64,000 bases of DNA from Acanthosepion lycidas (Eukaryota; Mollusca; Cephalopoda; Sepiida; Sepiidae). Both the position numbers and the translations under genes were made by a program. The stretch lies in contig OZ010600.1 of assembly GCA_963932145.1 (NCBI GenBank), forward strand, positions 50,146,877-50,210,876. Direction: 5' to 3'. Below the pieces are notes generated by a model. It was not told the origin of the DNA. It was given only the letters and a program-made list of their open reading frames with translations, and did not search any database. Positions 16,281 through 31,380 of this stretch are shown here, in pieces (within the stretch, counting starts at the first letter, position 1; each line of letters opens with the position of its first letter).

Positions 16281-19200
16281 AATTTAACATTATACATCTA
16301 ATAGCCCTATCCTGCCAGTAAGGCTTGTATTAATTCCAAAGCATTAACAATCTCTTTCTTTCTGATTTTCATTGCATTTCTATATTAAGATCATTAGCAA
16401 TGCATTTACATTATACATCTAATAGCCCTATCCTGCCAGTAAGGCTTGTATTAATTCCAAAGCATTAACAATCTCTTTCTTTCTGATTTTCATTGCATTT
16501 CTATATTAAGATCATTAGCAATGCATTTACATTATACATCTAATAGCCCTATCCTGCCAGTAAGGCTTGTATTAATTCCAAAGCATTAACAATCTCTTTC
16601 TTTCTGATTTTCATTGCATTTCTATATTAAGATCATTAGCAATGCATTTACATTATACATCTAATAGCCCTATCCTGCCAGTAAGGCTTGTATTAATTCC
16701 AAAGCATTAACAATCTCTTTCTTTCTGATTTTCATTGCATTTCTATATTAAGATCATTAGCAATGCATTTACATTATACATCTAATAGCCCTATCCTGCC
16801 AGTAAGGCTTGTATTAATTCCAAAGCATTAACAATCTCTTTCTTTCTGATTTTCATTGCATTTCTATATTAAGATCATTAGCAATGCATTTACATTATAC
16901 ATCTAATAGCCCTATCCTGCCAGTAAGGCTTGTATTAATTCCAAAGCATTAACAATCTCTTTCTTTCTGATTTTCATTGCATTCCTATATTAAGATCATT
17001 AGCAATGCATTTACATTATACATCTAATAGCCCTATCCTGCCAGTAAGGCTTGTATTAATTCCAAAGCATTAACAATCTCTTTCTTTCTGATTTTCATTG
17101 CATTCCTATATTAAGATCATTAGCAATGCATTTACATTATACATCTAATAGCCCTATCCTGCCAGTAAGGCTTGTATTAATTCCAAAGCATTAACAATCT
17201 CTTTCTTTCTGATTTTCATTGCATTCCTATATTAAGATCATTAGCAATGCATTTACATTATACATCTAATAGCCCTATCCTGCCAGTAAGGCTTGTATTA
17301 ATTCCAAAGCATTAACAATCTCTTTCTTTCTGATTTTCATTGCATTCCTATATTAAGATCATTAGCAATGCATTTACATTATACATCTAATAGCCCTATC
17401 CTGCCAGTAAGGCTTGTATTAATTCCAAAGCATTAACAATCTCTTTCTTTCTGATTTTCATTGCATTCCTATATTAAGATCATTAGCAATGCATTTACAT
17501 TATACATCTAATAGCCCTATCCTGCCAGTAAGGCTTGTATTAATTCCAAAGCATTAACAATCTCTTTCTTTCTGATTTTCATTGCATTCCTATATTAAGA
17601 TCATTAGCAATGCATTTACATTATACATCTAATAGCCCTATCCTGCCAGTAAGGCTTGTATTAATTCCAAAGCATTAACAATCTCTTTCTTTCTGATTTT
17701 CATTGCATTCCTATATTAAGATCATTAGCAATGCATTTACATTATACATCTAATAGCCCTATCCTGCCAGTAAGGCTTGTATTAATTCCAAAGCATTAAC
17801 AATCTCTTTCTTTCTGATTTTCATTGCATTCCTATATTAAGATCATTAGCAATGCATTTACATTATACATCTAATAGCCCTATCCTGCCAGTAAGGCTTG
17901 TATTAATTCCAAAGCATTAACAATCTCTTTCTTTCTGATTTTCATTGCATTCCTATATTAAGATCATTAGCAATGCATTTACATTATACATCTAATAGCC
18001 CTATCCTGCGAGTAAGGCTTGTATTAATTCCAAAGCATTAACAATCTCTTTCTTTCTGATTTTCATTGCATTCCTATATTAAGATCATTAGCAATGCATT
18101 TACATTATACATCTAATAGCCCTATCCTGCCAGTAAGGCTTGTATTAATTCCAAAGCATTAACAATCTCTTTCTTTCTGATTTTCATTGCATTTCTATAT
18201 TAAGATCATTAGCAATGCATTTACATTATACATCTAATAGCCCTATCCTGCCAGTAAGGCTTGTATTAATTCCAAAGCATTAACAATCTCTTTCTTTCTG
18301 ATTTTCATTGCATTTCTATATTAAGATCATTAGCAATGCATTTACATTATACATCTAATAGCCCTATCCTGCCAGTAAGGCTTGTATTAATTCCAAAGCA
18401 TTAACAATCTCTTTCTTTCTGATTTTCATTGCATTTCTATATTAAGATCATTAGCAATGCATTTACATTATACATCTAATAGCCCTATCCTGCCAGTAAG
18501 GCTTGTATTAATTCCAAAGCATTAACAATCTCTTTCTTTCTGATTTTCATTGCATTCCTATATTAAGATCATTAGCAATGCATTTACATTATACATCTAA
18601 TAGCCCTATCCTGCCAGTAAGGCTTGTATTAATTCCAAAGCATTAACAATCTCTTTCTTTCTGATTTTCATTGTATTCCTATAGTAAGATCATTAGCAAT
18701 GCATTTACATTATACATCTAATAGCCCTATCCTGCCAGTAAGGCTTGTATTAATTCCAAAGCATTAACAATCTCTTTCTTTCTGATTTTCATTGTATTCC
18801 TATAGTAAGATCATTAGCAATGCATTTACATTATACATCTAATAGCCCTATCCTGCCAGTAAGGCTTGTATTAATTCCAAAGCATTAACAATCTCTTTCT
18901 TTCTGATTTTCATTGTATTCCTATATTAAGATCATTAGTAATGCATTTACATTATACATCTAATAGCCCTATCCTGCCAGTAAGGCTTGTATTAATTCCA
19001 AAGCATTAACAATCTCTTTCTTTCTGATTTTCATTGTATTCCTATATTAAGATCATTAGCAATGCATTTACATTATACATCTAATAGCCCTATCCTGCCA
19101 GTAAGGCTTGTATTAATTCCAAAGCATTAACAATCTCTTTCTTTCTGATTTTCATTGTATTCCTATATTAAGATCATTAGCAATGCATTTACATTATACA

Positions 19201-22200
19201 TCTAATAGCCCTATCCTGCCAGTAAGGCTTGTATTAATTCCAGAGTATTAACAATCTCTTTCTTTCTGATTTTCATTGCATTCCTATATTAAGATCATTA
19301 GCAATGCATTTACATTATACATCTAATAGCCCTATCCTGCCAGTAAGGCTTGTATTAATTCCAAAGCATTAACAATCTCTTTCTTTCTGATTTTCATTGT
19401 ATTCCGATATTAATATCATTAGCAATGCATTTACATTATACATCTAAAAGCCCTATCCTGCCAGTAAGGCTTGTATTAATTCCAGAGTATTAACAATCTC
19501 TTTCTTTCTGATTTTCATTGTATTCCTATATTAAGATCATTAGCAATGCATTTACATTATACATCTAATAGCCCTATCCTGCCAGTAAGGCTTGTATTAA
19601 TTCCAAAGCATTAACAATCTCTTTCTTTCTGATTTTCATTGTATTCCTATATTAAGATCATTAGCAATGCATTTACATTATACATCTAATAGCCCTATCC
19701 TGCCAGTAAGGCTTGTATTAATTCCAGAGTATTAACAATCTCTTTCTTTCTGATTTTCATTGCATTCCTATATTAAGATCATTAGCAATGCATTTACATT
19801 ATACATCTAATAGCCCTATCCTGCCAGTAAGGCTTGTATTAATTCCAAAGCATTAACAATCTCTTTCTTTCTGATTTTCATTGCATTTCTATATTAAGAT
19901 CATTAGCAATGCATTTACATTATACATCTAATAGCCCTATCCTGCCAGTAAGGCTTGTATTAATTCCAAAGGATTAACAATCTCTTTCTTTCTGATTTTC
20001 ATTGCATTCCTATATTAAGATCATTAGCAATGCATTTACATTATACATCTAATAGCCCTATCCTGCCAGTAAGGCTTGTATTAATTCCAGAGTATTAACA
20101 ATCTGTTTCTTTCTGATTTTCATTGCATTCCTATATTAAGATCATTAGCAATGCATTTACATTATACATCTAATAGCCCTATCCTGCCAGTAAGGCTTGT
20201 ATTAATTCCAAAGCATTAACAATCTCTTTCTTTCTGATTTTCATTGCATTTCTATATTAAGATCATTAGCAATGCATTTACATTATACATCTAATAGCCC
20301 TATCCTGCCAGTAAGGCTTGTATTAATTCCAAAGCATTAACAATCTCTTTCTTTCTGATTTTCATTGCATTCCTATATTAAGATCATTAGCAATGCATTT
20401 ACATTATACATCTAATAGCCCTATCCTGCCAGTAAGGCTTGTATTAATTCCAGAGTATTAACAATCTCTTTCTTTCTGATTTTCATTGCATTCCTATATT
20501 AAGATCATTAGCAATGCATTTACATTATACATCTAATAGCCCTATCCTGCCAGTAAGGCTTGTATTAATTCCAAAGCATTAACAATCTCTTTCTTTCTGA
20601 TTTTCATTGCATTTCTATATTAAGATCATTAGCAATGCATTTACATTATACATCTAATAGCCCTATCCTGCCAGTAAGGCTTGTATTAATTCCAAAGCAT
20701 TAACAATCTCTTTCTTTCTGATTTTCATTGCATTCCTATATTAAGATCATTAGCAATGCATTTACATTATACATCTAATAGCCCTATCCTGCCAGTAAGG
20801 CTTGTATTAATTCCAGAGTATTAACAATCTCTTTCTTTCTGATTTTCATTGCATTCCTATATTAAGATCATTAGCAATGCATTTACATTATACATCTAAT
20901 AGCCCTATCCTGCCAGTAAGGCTTGTATTAATTCCAAAGCATTAACAATCTCTTTCTTTCTGATTTTCATTGCATTTCTATATTAAGATCATTACCAATG
21001 CATTTACATTATACATCTAATAGCCCTATCCTGCCAGTAAGGCTTGTATTAATTCCAGAGTATTAACAATCTCTTTCTTTCTGATTTTCATTGCATTCCA
21101 ATATTAAGATCATTAGCAATGCATTTACATTATACATCTAATAGCCCTATCCTGCCAGTAAGGCTTGTATTAATTCCAAAGCATTAACAATCTCTTTCTT
21201 TCTGATTTTCATTGCATTTCTATATTAAGATCATTAGCAATGCATTTACATTATACATCTAATAGCCCTATCCTGCCAGTAAGGCTTGTATTAATTCCAA
21301 AGCATTAACAATCTCTTTCTTTCTGATTTTCATTGCATTTCTATATTAAGATCATTAGCAATGCATTTACATTATACATCTAATAGCCCTATCCTGCCAG
21401 TAAGGCTTGTATTAATTCCAAAGCATTAACAATCTCTTTCTTTCTGATTTTCATTGCATTCCTATATTAAGATCATTAGCAATGCATTTACATTATACAT
21501 CTAATAGCCCTATCCTGCCAGTAAGGCTTGTATTAATTCCAAAGCATTAACAATCTCTTTCTTTCTGATTTTCATTGCATTCCTATATTAAGATCATTAG
21601 CAATGCATTTACATTATACATCTAATAGCCCTATCCTGCCAGTAAGGCTTGTATTAATTCCAAAGCATTAACAATCTCTTTCTTTCTGATTTTCATTGCA
21701 TTCCTATATTAAGATCATTAGCAATGCATTTACATTATACATCTAATAGCCCTATCCTGCCAGTTAGGCTTGTATTAATTCCAAAGCATTAACAATCTCT
21801 TTCTTTCTGATTTTCATTGCATTCCTATATTAAGATCATTAGCAATGCATTTACATTATACATCTAATGGCCCTATCCTGCCAGTAAGGCTTGTATTAAT
21901 TCCAAAGCATTAACAATCTCTTTCTTTCTGATTTTCATTGCATTTCTATATTAAGATCATTAGCAATGCATTTACATTATACATCTAATAGCCCTATCCT
22001 GCCTGTAAGTCTTGTATTAATTCCAAAGCATTAACAATCTCTTTCTTTCTGATTTTCATTGCATTTCTATATTAAGATCATTAGCAATGCATTTACATTA
22101 TACATCTAATAGCCCTATCCTGCCAGTAAGGCTTGTATTAATTACAAAGCATTAACAATCTCTTTCTTTCTGATTTTCATTGCATTTCTATATTAAGATC

Positions 22201-25200
22201 ATTAGCAATGCATTTACATTATACATCTAATAGCCCTATCCTGCCAGTAAAGCTTGTATTAATTCCAGAGTATTAACAATCTCTTTCTTTCTGATTTTCA
22301 TTGCATTCCTATATTAAGATCATTAGCAATGCATTTACATTATACATCTAATAGCCCTATCCTGCCAGTAAGGCTTGTATTAATTCCAAAGCATTAACAA
22401 TCTCTTTCTTTCTGATTTTCATTGCATTCCTATATTAAGATCATTAGCAATGCATTTACATTATACATCTAATAGCCCTATCCTGCCAGTAAGGCTTGTA
22501 TTAATTCCAAAGCATTAACAATCTCTTTCTTTCTGATTTTCATTGCATTCCTATATTAAGATCATTAGCAATGCATTTACATTATACATCTAATAGCCCT
22601 ATCCTGCCAGTTAGGCTTGTATTAATTCCAAAGCATTAACAATCTCTTTCTTTCTGATTTTCATTGCATTCCTATATTAAGATCATTAGCAATGCATTTA
22701 CATTATACATCTAATGGCCCTATCCTGCCAGTAAGGCTTGTATTAATTCCAAAGCATTAACAATCTCTTTCTTTCTGATTTTCATTGCATTTCTATATTA
22801 AGATCATTAGCAATGCATTTACATTATACATCTAATAGCCCTATCCTGCCTGTAAGTCTTGTATTAATTCCAAAGCATTAACAATCTCTTTCTTTCTGAT
22901 TTTCATTGCATTTCTATATTAAGATCATTAGCAATGCATTTACATTATACATCTAATAGCCCTATCCTGCCAGTAAGGCTTGTATTAATTACAAAGCATT
23001 AACAATCTCTTTCTTTCTGATTTTCATTGCATTTCTATATTAAGATCATTAGCAATGCATTTACATTATACATCTAATAGCCCTATCCTGCCAGTAAAGC
23101 TTGTATTAATTCCAGAGTATTAACAATCTCTTTCTTTCTGATTTTCATTGCATTCCTATATTAAGATCATTAGCAATGCATTTACATTATACATCTAATA
23201 GCCCTATCCTGCCAGTAAGGCTTGTATTAATTCCAAAGCATTAACAATCTCTTTCTTTCTGATTTTCATTGCATTTCTATATTAAGATCATTAGCAATGC
23301 ATTTACATTATACATCTAATAGCCCTATCCTGCCAGTAAGCCTTGTATTAATTCCAGAGTATTAACAATCTCTTTCTTTCTGATTTTCATTGCATTCCTA
23401 TATTAAGATCATTAGCAATGCATTTACATTATACATCTAATAGCACTATCCTGCCAGTAAGGCTTGTATTAATTCCAAAGCATTAACAATCTCTTTCTTT
23501 CTGATTTTCATTGCATTCCTATATTAAGATCATTAGCAATGCATTTACATTATACATCTAATAGCCCTATCCTGCCAGTAAGGCTTGTATTAATTCCAAA
23601 GCATTAACAATCTCTTTCTTTCTGATTTTCATTGCATTCCTATATTAAGATCATTAGCAATGCATTTACATTATACATCTAATATCCCTATCCTGCCAGT
23701 AAGGCTTGTATTAATTCCAAAGCATTAACAATCTCTTTCTTTCTGATTTTCATTGCATTCCTATATTAAGATCATTAGCAATGCATTTACATTATACATC
23801 TAATAGCCCTATCCTGCCAGTAAGGCTTGTATTAATTCCAAAGCATTAACAATCTCTTTCTTTCTGATTTTCATTGCATTCCTATATTAAGATCATTAGC
23901 AATGCATTTACATTATACATCTAATAGCCCTATCCTGCCAGTAAGGCTTGTATTAATTCCAAAGCATTAACAATCTCTTTCTTTCTGATTTTCATTGCAT
24001 TCCTATATTAAGATCATTAGCAATGCATTTACATTATACATCTAATAGCCCTATCCTGCCAGTAAGGCTTGTATTAATTCCAAAGCATTAACAATCTCTT
24101 TCTTTCTGATTTTCATTGCATTCCTATATTAAGATCATTAGCAATGCATTTACATTATACATCTAATAGCCCTATCCTGCCAGTAAGGCTTGTATTAATT
24201 CCAAAGCATTAACAATCTCTTTCTTTCTGATTTTCATTGCATTCCTATATTAAGATCATTAGCAATGCATTTACATTATACATCTAATAGCCCTATCCTG
24301 CCAGTAAGGCTTGTATTAATTCCAAAGCATTAACAATCTCTTTCTTTCTGATTTTCATTGCATTCCTATATTAAGATCATTAGCAATGCATTTACATTAT
24401 ACATCTAATAGCCCTATCCTGCCAGTAAGGCTTGTATTAATTCCAAAGCATTAACAATCTCTTTCTTTCTGATTTTCATTGCATTCCTATATTAAGATCA
24501 TTAGCAATGCATTTACATTATACATCTAATAGCCCTATCCTGCCAGTAAGGCTTGTATTAATTCCAAAGCATTAACAATCTCTTTCTTTCTGATTTTCAT
24601 TGCATTCCTATATTAAGATCATTAGCAATGCATTTACATTATACATCTAATAGCCCTATCCTGCCAGTAAGGCTTGTATTAATTCCAAAGCATTAACAAT
24701 CTCTTTCTTTCTGATTTTCATTGCATTCCTATATTAAGATCATTAGCAATGCATTTACATTATACATCTAATAGCCCTATCCTGCCAGTAAGGCTTGTAT
24801 TAATTCCAAAGCATTAACAATCTCTTTCTTTCTGATTTTCATTGCATTTCTATATTAAGATCATTAGCAATGCATTTACATTATACATCTAATAGCCCTA
24901 TCCTGCCAGTAAGGCTTGTATTAATTCCAAAGCATTAACAATCTCTTTCTTTCTGATTTTCATTGCATTTCTATATTAAGATCATTAGCAATGCATTTAC
25001 ATTATACATCTAATAGCCCTATCCTGCCAGTAAGGCTTGTATTAATTCCAAAGCATTAACAATCTCTTTCTTTCTGATTTTCATTGCATTTCTATATTAA
25101 GATCATTAGCAATGCATTTACATTATACATCTAATAGCCCTATCCTGCCAGTAAGGCTTGTATTAATTCCAAAGCATTAACAATCTCTTTCTTTCTGATT

Positions 25201-27710
25201 TTCATTGCATTCCTATATTAAGATCATTAGCAATGCATTTACATTATACATCTAATAGCCCTATCCTGCCAGTAAGGCTTGTATTAATTCCAAAGCATTA
25301 ACAATCTCTTTCTTTCTGATTTTCATTGCATTCCTATATTAAGATCATTAGCAATGCATTTACATTATACATCTAATAGCCCTATCCTGCCAGTAAGGCT
25401 TGTATTAATTCCAAAGCATTAACAATCTCTTTCTTTCTGATTTTCATTGCATTCCTATATTAAGATCATTAGCAATGCATTTACATTATACATCTAATAG
25501 CCCTATCCTGCCAGTAAGGCTTGTATTAATTCCAAAGCATTAACAATCTCTTTCTTTCTGATTTTCATTGCATTCCTATATTAAGATCATTAGCAATGCA
25601 TTTACATTATACATCTAATAGCCCTATCCTGCCAGTAAGGCTTGTATTAATTCCAACGCATTAACAATCTCTTTCTTTCTGATTTTCATTGCATTCCTAT
25701 ATTAAGATCATTAGCAATGCATTTACATTATACATCTAATAGCCCTATCCTGCCAGTAAGGCTTGTATTAATTCCAAAGCATTAACAATCTCTTTCTTTC
25801 TGATTTTCATTGCATTTCTATATTAAGATCATTAGCAATGCATTTACATTATACATCTAATAGCCCTATCCTGCCAGTAAGGCTTGTATTAATTCCAAAG
25901 CATTAACAATCTCTTTCTTTCTGATTTTCATTGCATTTCTATATTAAGATCATTAGCAATGCATTTACATTATACATCTAATAGCCCTATCCTGCCAGTA
26001 AGGCTTGTATTAATTCCAAAGCATTAACAATCTCTTTCTTTCTGATTTTCATTGCATTTCTATATTAAGATCATTAGCAATGCATTTACATTATACATCT
26101 AATAGCCCTATCCTGCCAGTAAGGCTTGTATTAATTCCAAAGCATTAACAATCTCTTTCTTTCTGATTTTCATTGCATTTCTATATTAAGATCATTAGCA
26201 ATGCATTTACATTATACATCTAATAGCCCTATCCTGCCAGTAAGGCTTGTATTAATTCCAAAGCATTAACAATCTCTTTCTTTCTGATTTTCATTGCATT
26301 TCTATATTAAGATCATTAGCAATGCATTTACATTATACATCTAATAGCCCTATCCTGCCAGTAAGGCTTGTATTAATTCCAAAGCATTAACAATCTCTTT
26401 CTTTCTGATTTTCATTGCATTTCTATATTAAGATCATTAGCAATGCATTTACATTATACATCTAATAGCCCTATCCTGCCAGTAAGGCTTGTATTAATTC
26501 CAAAGCATTAACAATCTCTTTCTTTCTGATTTTCATTGCATTCCTATATTAAGATCATTAGCAATGCATTTACATTATACATCTAATAGCCCTATCCTGC
26601 CAGTAAGGCTTGTATTAATTCCAAAGCATTAACAATCTCTTTCTTTCTGATTTTCATTGCATTCCTATAGTAAGATCATTAGCAATGCATTTACATTATA
26701 CATCTAATAGCCCTATCCTGCCAGTAAGGCTTGTATTAATTCCAAAGCATTAACAATCTCTTTCTTTCTGATTTTCATTGTATTCCTATAGTAAGATCAT
26801 TAGCAATGCATTTACATTATACATCTAATAGCCCTATCCTGCCAGTAAGGCTTGTATTAATTCCAAAGCATTAACAATCTCTTTCTTTCTGATTTTCATT
26901 GTATTCCTATAGTAAGATCATTAGCAATGCATTTACATTATACATCTAATAGCCCTATCCTTCCAGTAAGGCTTGTATTAATTCCAAAGCATTAACAATC
27001 TCTTTCTTTCTGATTTTCATTGCATTTCTATATTAAGATCATTAGCAATGCATTTACATTATACATCTAATAGCCCTATCCTGCCAGTAAGGCTTGTATT
27101 AATTCCGAAGCATTAACAATCTCTTTCTTTCTGATTTTCATTGCATTTCTATATTAAGATCATTAGCAATGCATTTACATTATACATCTAATAGCCCTAT
27201 CCTGCCAGTAAGGCTTGTATTAATTCCAAAGCATTAACAATCTCTTTCTTTCTGATTTTCATTGCATTCCTATATTAAGATCATTAGCAATGCATTTACA
27301 TTATACATCTAATAGCCCTATCCTGCCAGTAAGGCTTGTATTAATTCCAAAGCATTAACAATCTCTTTCTTTCTGATTTTCATTGCATTCCTATAGTAAG
27401 ATCATTAGCAATGCATTTACATTATACATCTAATAGCCCTATCCTGCCAGTAAGGCTTGTATTAATTCCAAAGCATTAACAATCTCTTTCTTTCTGATTT
27501 TCATTGCATTCCTATATTAAGATCATTAGCAATGCATTTACATTATACATCTAATAGCTCTATCCTGCCAGTAAGGCTTGTATTAATTCCAAAGCATTAA
27601 CAATCTCTTTCTTTCTGATTTTCATTGCATTTCTATATTAAGATCATTAGCAATGCATTTACATTATACATCTAATAGCCCTATCCTGCCATTAGCAATG
27701 CATTTACATT
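16281..27710. repeat. 121-bp satellite array, second block (about 94 copies)
   Basis: Same unit and orientation as the array at 1-12,518, ending with the identical truncated junction into the flank. Subtype content differs: runs of nearly identical units (16,300-18,600 and 23,500-26,600) alternate with blocks that repeat at a larger period. Diagnostic variants CAGTTAGGCT (21,761 and 22,608) are 847 bp apart, seven units. A few isolated CpG-creating changes occur (for example near 18,008, 19,405, 25,656 and 27,106). No coding content. Confidence 0.97.
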
Positions 27711-28654
27711 GTATTATTTTATCTGAATTTTTTTTTTCATGGCATTCCAATTCTTGTTTTCTTTTTTAGATGTGAATTACTATGACTTTTGGGGAAATAT
27801 ATTGTACTTTCTCGGTACTTTAGCCCAGAGTACTCTTTCTCCTAGACTGGCTATCATCCATAGTTAGAATGCTCCTTCTACACTGTGATTAACTGGGTTT
27901 CTCAAGGGTTTCATTTTAACTCAGAATATAGATTTTACTTTACGCGCCGATGACCTTTCTCTTTGCGGTAATCCCACTCCTTGTCATTTTAGAAAACTGA
28001 AAAAAGAACTTCTAGTTGTCTCAGTAATTCAGCTGCTTATCCCGACCAGAAATTAACCAAGAAGGAAGCCTCGTTAATCTAATGTCAAAGCAATATCTGT
28101 CAACTTCGTATCAAAGACGTTTCATCTTGGGTTTTGTGGATTCCTAACATTTTCTAACAGAACTGACAACTCAGGCAGACAAACCGCTTTGTCTTGCACG
28201 CGACTAAAAGCCAAATTATGATTTCATAAAAGCGGAATTGATCTCAACGCTTGTATGTGATTTTCTCGCGTCAACGGAGAACAGCGAATATATATTTTAA
28301 GTACAATCTTAACGAAGATCATTTGTATTTTTTTTCAAATAAACCTCGCAAGATTTAGTCTTGAATTTACTTGCATCGGGCGTCAACGGAACCTGAGGTG
28401 TGATTTAGCGGAAAAAAATTAGACCTGCAATTGAAAAAGTATCAATTAATTTGCTCTTTAAGATTCGGGCGAGCATTAGCAAACTAGTTGTTTACACAAC
28501 CCGTAATTGCATTTAAAAAATATTTTACTCGTCCTAATCATTACGTGAATAGAGAGACAGCAAATTTAATTTTCAGGTGAAAAATTCAAATAATAATGGA
28601 TTCATTTTAGTGACGGTTGCAGCTGCAGCCGGCATTAGTATGCACTATTTTAAC
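27711..28654. other. Array flank, second copy, no gene seen
   Basis: Near-identical repeat of 12,519-13,467, offset about 15,193 bp, with a few single-base differences. No gene seen. Confidence 0.75.
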
Positions 28655-29893
28655 ATTAGTATTTTGACCTTTTCCTCATCGCAGTCCACATTTTGACATC
28701 TAAGATACACATTTAATCCTTTTCTTATCGCTGACCATAGTTGAATCAGACTTAAGGCTCCGTTTTAGTAATTTTCATATCATAACCACAGCTAAACCAT
28801 AGCTACGGTCCGGTATTTGGTCATTTTGTATCGCTGATCACAGCTAAATTAGTCCTCAAGATCAGTTTTGGTCATTTTCTTAACTGTAACAACAGCAAAA
28901 CTGCACCCCGAGTAGACTTTACTAATTTTTTATCGCGATCCACTGCTAAAGTACACCGCATGACTCGTTTTAGTCATTTACGTTTCTTCTGATAACGATT
29001 AAACCACATCTCGGGCCCTGTTTTGGTCATTTGTTTTCGCTGACCACGGTTAACCCATACCTCGGGTCCTGTTTTGGTCATTTTGTCTTCGTTGACCTGG
29101 GCTAAACCACACCTTGGGTCATGTTTTGATTATTTTGTTTTCGCTGACCGCGGCTAAACCATACCTCAGGCTCCGTTTTGGTAATTTTGTTTTCGCTGAC
29201 CACGACTAAACCATACCTCAGGCTCTGTTTTGGTCATTTTTTTTCTGACCACGGCTAAACCATACCTCAGGTTCCGTTTTGGTTATTTTGTTTTCGCTGA
29301 CCACGGCTAAACCATACCTCAGGCTCTGTTTTGGTCATTTTTTTTTCTGACCACGGCTAAACAATATCTCAGGCTCCGTTTTGGTCATTTTTTTCGCTGA
29401 CCACCGCTAAATCACAACTCAGGTTCCTTTTTGGTCATTTTGTTTTCGCTGACCACAGCTAAACCACACCTCGGGTCATGTTTTGGTTATTTTGTTTTCG
29501 CTGACCACGGCTAAACCATACCTCAGGCTCCGTTTTGGTCATTTTGTTTTCGCTGACCACGGCTAAACCCCACCTCGGGTCATGTTTTGGTCAATTTGTT
29601 TTCGCTGACCACGGCTAAACCATACGTCAGGCTTCGTTTTGGTCATTTTGTTTTCGCTGACCACGGCTAAACAATATCTCAGGCTCCGTTTTGGTCATTG
29701 TTTTCGCTGACCACGGCTAAATCACACCTCAGGTTCCGTTTTGGCCATTTTGTTTTCGCTGACCACGGCTAAACAATATCTCAGGCTCCGTTTTGGTCAT
29801 TTTTTTCGCTGACCACCGCTAAATCACACCACAGGTCCAGTTTTGGTCATTTTGTTTCGCTGACCACGGCTAAAGAACACCTCATGTTACGTT
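28655..29893. repeat. 52-bp minisatellite, second copy
   Basis: Counterpart of 13,468-14,552 but about 150 bp longer and with unit variants in a different order, so units have been gained, lost or exchanged since the two copies separated. Confidence 0.93.
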
Positions 29894-30003
29894 TTAGTTG
29901 TTTCTTATGATAGTCATTTTTTATTGATATCACAATAAACATTATTGAAGGTCAAGGAAATGGATTATCAGTGATCCAGAATTCCGGCTAGCGATACTGC
30001 AAG

Positions 30004-30006
<3 letters not shown>

Positions 30007-30057
<51 letters not shown>

Positions 30058-30067
30058 AGAAAAGAAA

Positions 30068-30123
<56 letters not shown>
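30007..30123. repeat. Paired (TA)n arrays, second copy
   Basis: TA runs at 30,007-30,054 and 30,070-30,123 around an A/G spacer, counterpart of 14,666-14,814 with shorter runs. Confidence 0.96.
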
Positions 30124-30126
<3 letters not shown>

Positions 30127-30381
30127 ATGAAAAACAAACCACTTTAAGGTACCATTACGATAATTTATTTCACCCAAAATCCTTTTTTATGGATTCAGGA
30201 TCATCAGGTAAAACTTCCAACAACGAATTGAGAGGAAAAATGGGATTAGAAATTGGTGGGTAGTGTAATTTTTGTAATTTAATAGAGGGGGTTGAGAGTG
30301 GCAGTTAAACAGACAATATAAAGTATAGGGAGGGGTTAATTTTATATCTCTCTTAAGTATGTTTTATATTGGAGTAGGAGT

Positions 30382-30436
<55 letters not shown>

Positions 30437-30442
30437 AAGAGA

Positions 30443-30520
<78 letters not shown>

Positions 30521-30817
30521 AATGAGAGGTGAACTAATTAATTTTATAAAAGGATTGTGACGTGATCGGTTGCTATGACAAACATTTTGAGCGGTAAAAT
30601 AATTGTAGGAACAAGACGATAGGAAAAAAACGAACAGTCAGAAAGACTTTGTTAAGCAAACTAAACATCTTTCATGCGACTTCGTGCAATTTTTCAATAT
30701 TTTTTCCATTAAAATTTTAATTAAAAAAGCAGAAATTAAAAAATTAAGTTTTAGCGCGTAAAAAGAGAAAAGTGTTAGTAAAATTTCCGCATTTTTTTAC
30801 GAAAAGAACTTCAGGTG

Positions 30818-30822
<5 letters not shown>
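30124..30822. other. Flank between TA arrays, second copy
   Basis: Counterpart of 14,815-15,478. It includes (TA)n at 30,384-30,433 and 30,445-30,517, and 24 bp (30,579-30,602) absent from the first copy. No gene seen. Confidence 0.7.

Positions 30823-30870
<48 letters not shown>
30823..30870. repeat. (TA)n array abutting second palindrome
   Basis: A single TA run where the first flank copy has two. Confidence 0.9.
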
Positions 30871-30874
<4 letters not shown>

Positions 30875-30969
30875 TTTATTTAAAAATATGATTCCAACTC
30901 GCTACATACGAGGTAACATGAGACCTCTTATGTAGCGAGTTGGAATCATATTTTTAAATAAATAATTAT
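30868..30969. repeat. 102-bp near-perfect palindrome, second copy
   Basis: Same inverted repeat as at 15,603-15,704 (arms 30,868-30,914 and 30,923-30,969), with identical arms, mismatch and centre. It is fully conserved between the two flank copies. Confidence 0.93.
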
Positions 30970-31082
30970 ATTTATGCTCTACTTTCGTATCGAGCACTAT
31001 TTTTAAAAAATAATTACAAAAATACTAAGGAACTTTGGATTATTTACCAAACCAGTTTCTTTCCTATTTTCTACAATATTTT

Positions 31083-31175
<93 letters not shown>

Positions 31176-31380
31176 TATTTCTGAAAGACCAATTAAAATG
31201 CTCCTCACAGCACAAAAACAAAAAAGAAATAATTATAATACAAATATACTGGAAGAATTATTTTTCTTTTTTCATAAAGAAAATGGCACCTTGACCACGA
31301 ACGACTGCATAAATATTTCCGCCAGGGGATTTTGGAAATAGACGTTTTGTCGCCACAGACTTCTCAGAACCAAAACCCAA
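30970..31380. other. Right part of flank, second copy
   Basis: Counterpart of 15,705-16,080, with a longer TA run (31,085-31,176). It reads through into unique sequence where the first copy is cut by the gap. Confidence 0.75.

Noticed and set aside
15971-16321. Frames that cross the N gap
   Set aside because: They consist mostly of unknown residues over 200 N and have no meaning.
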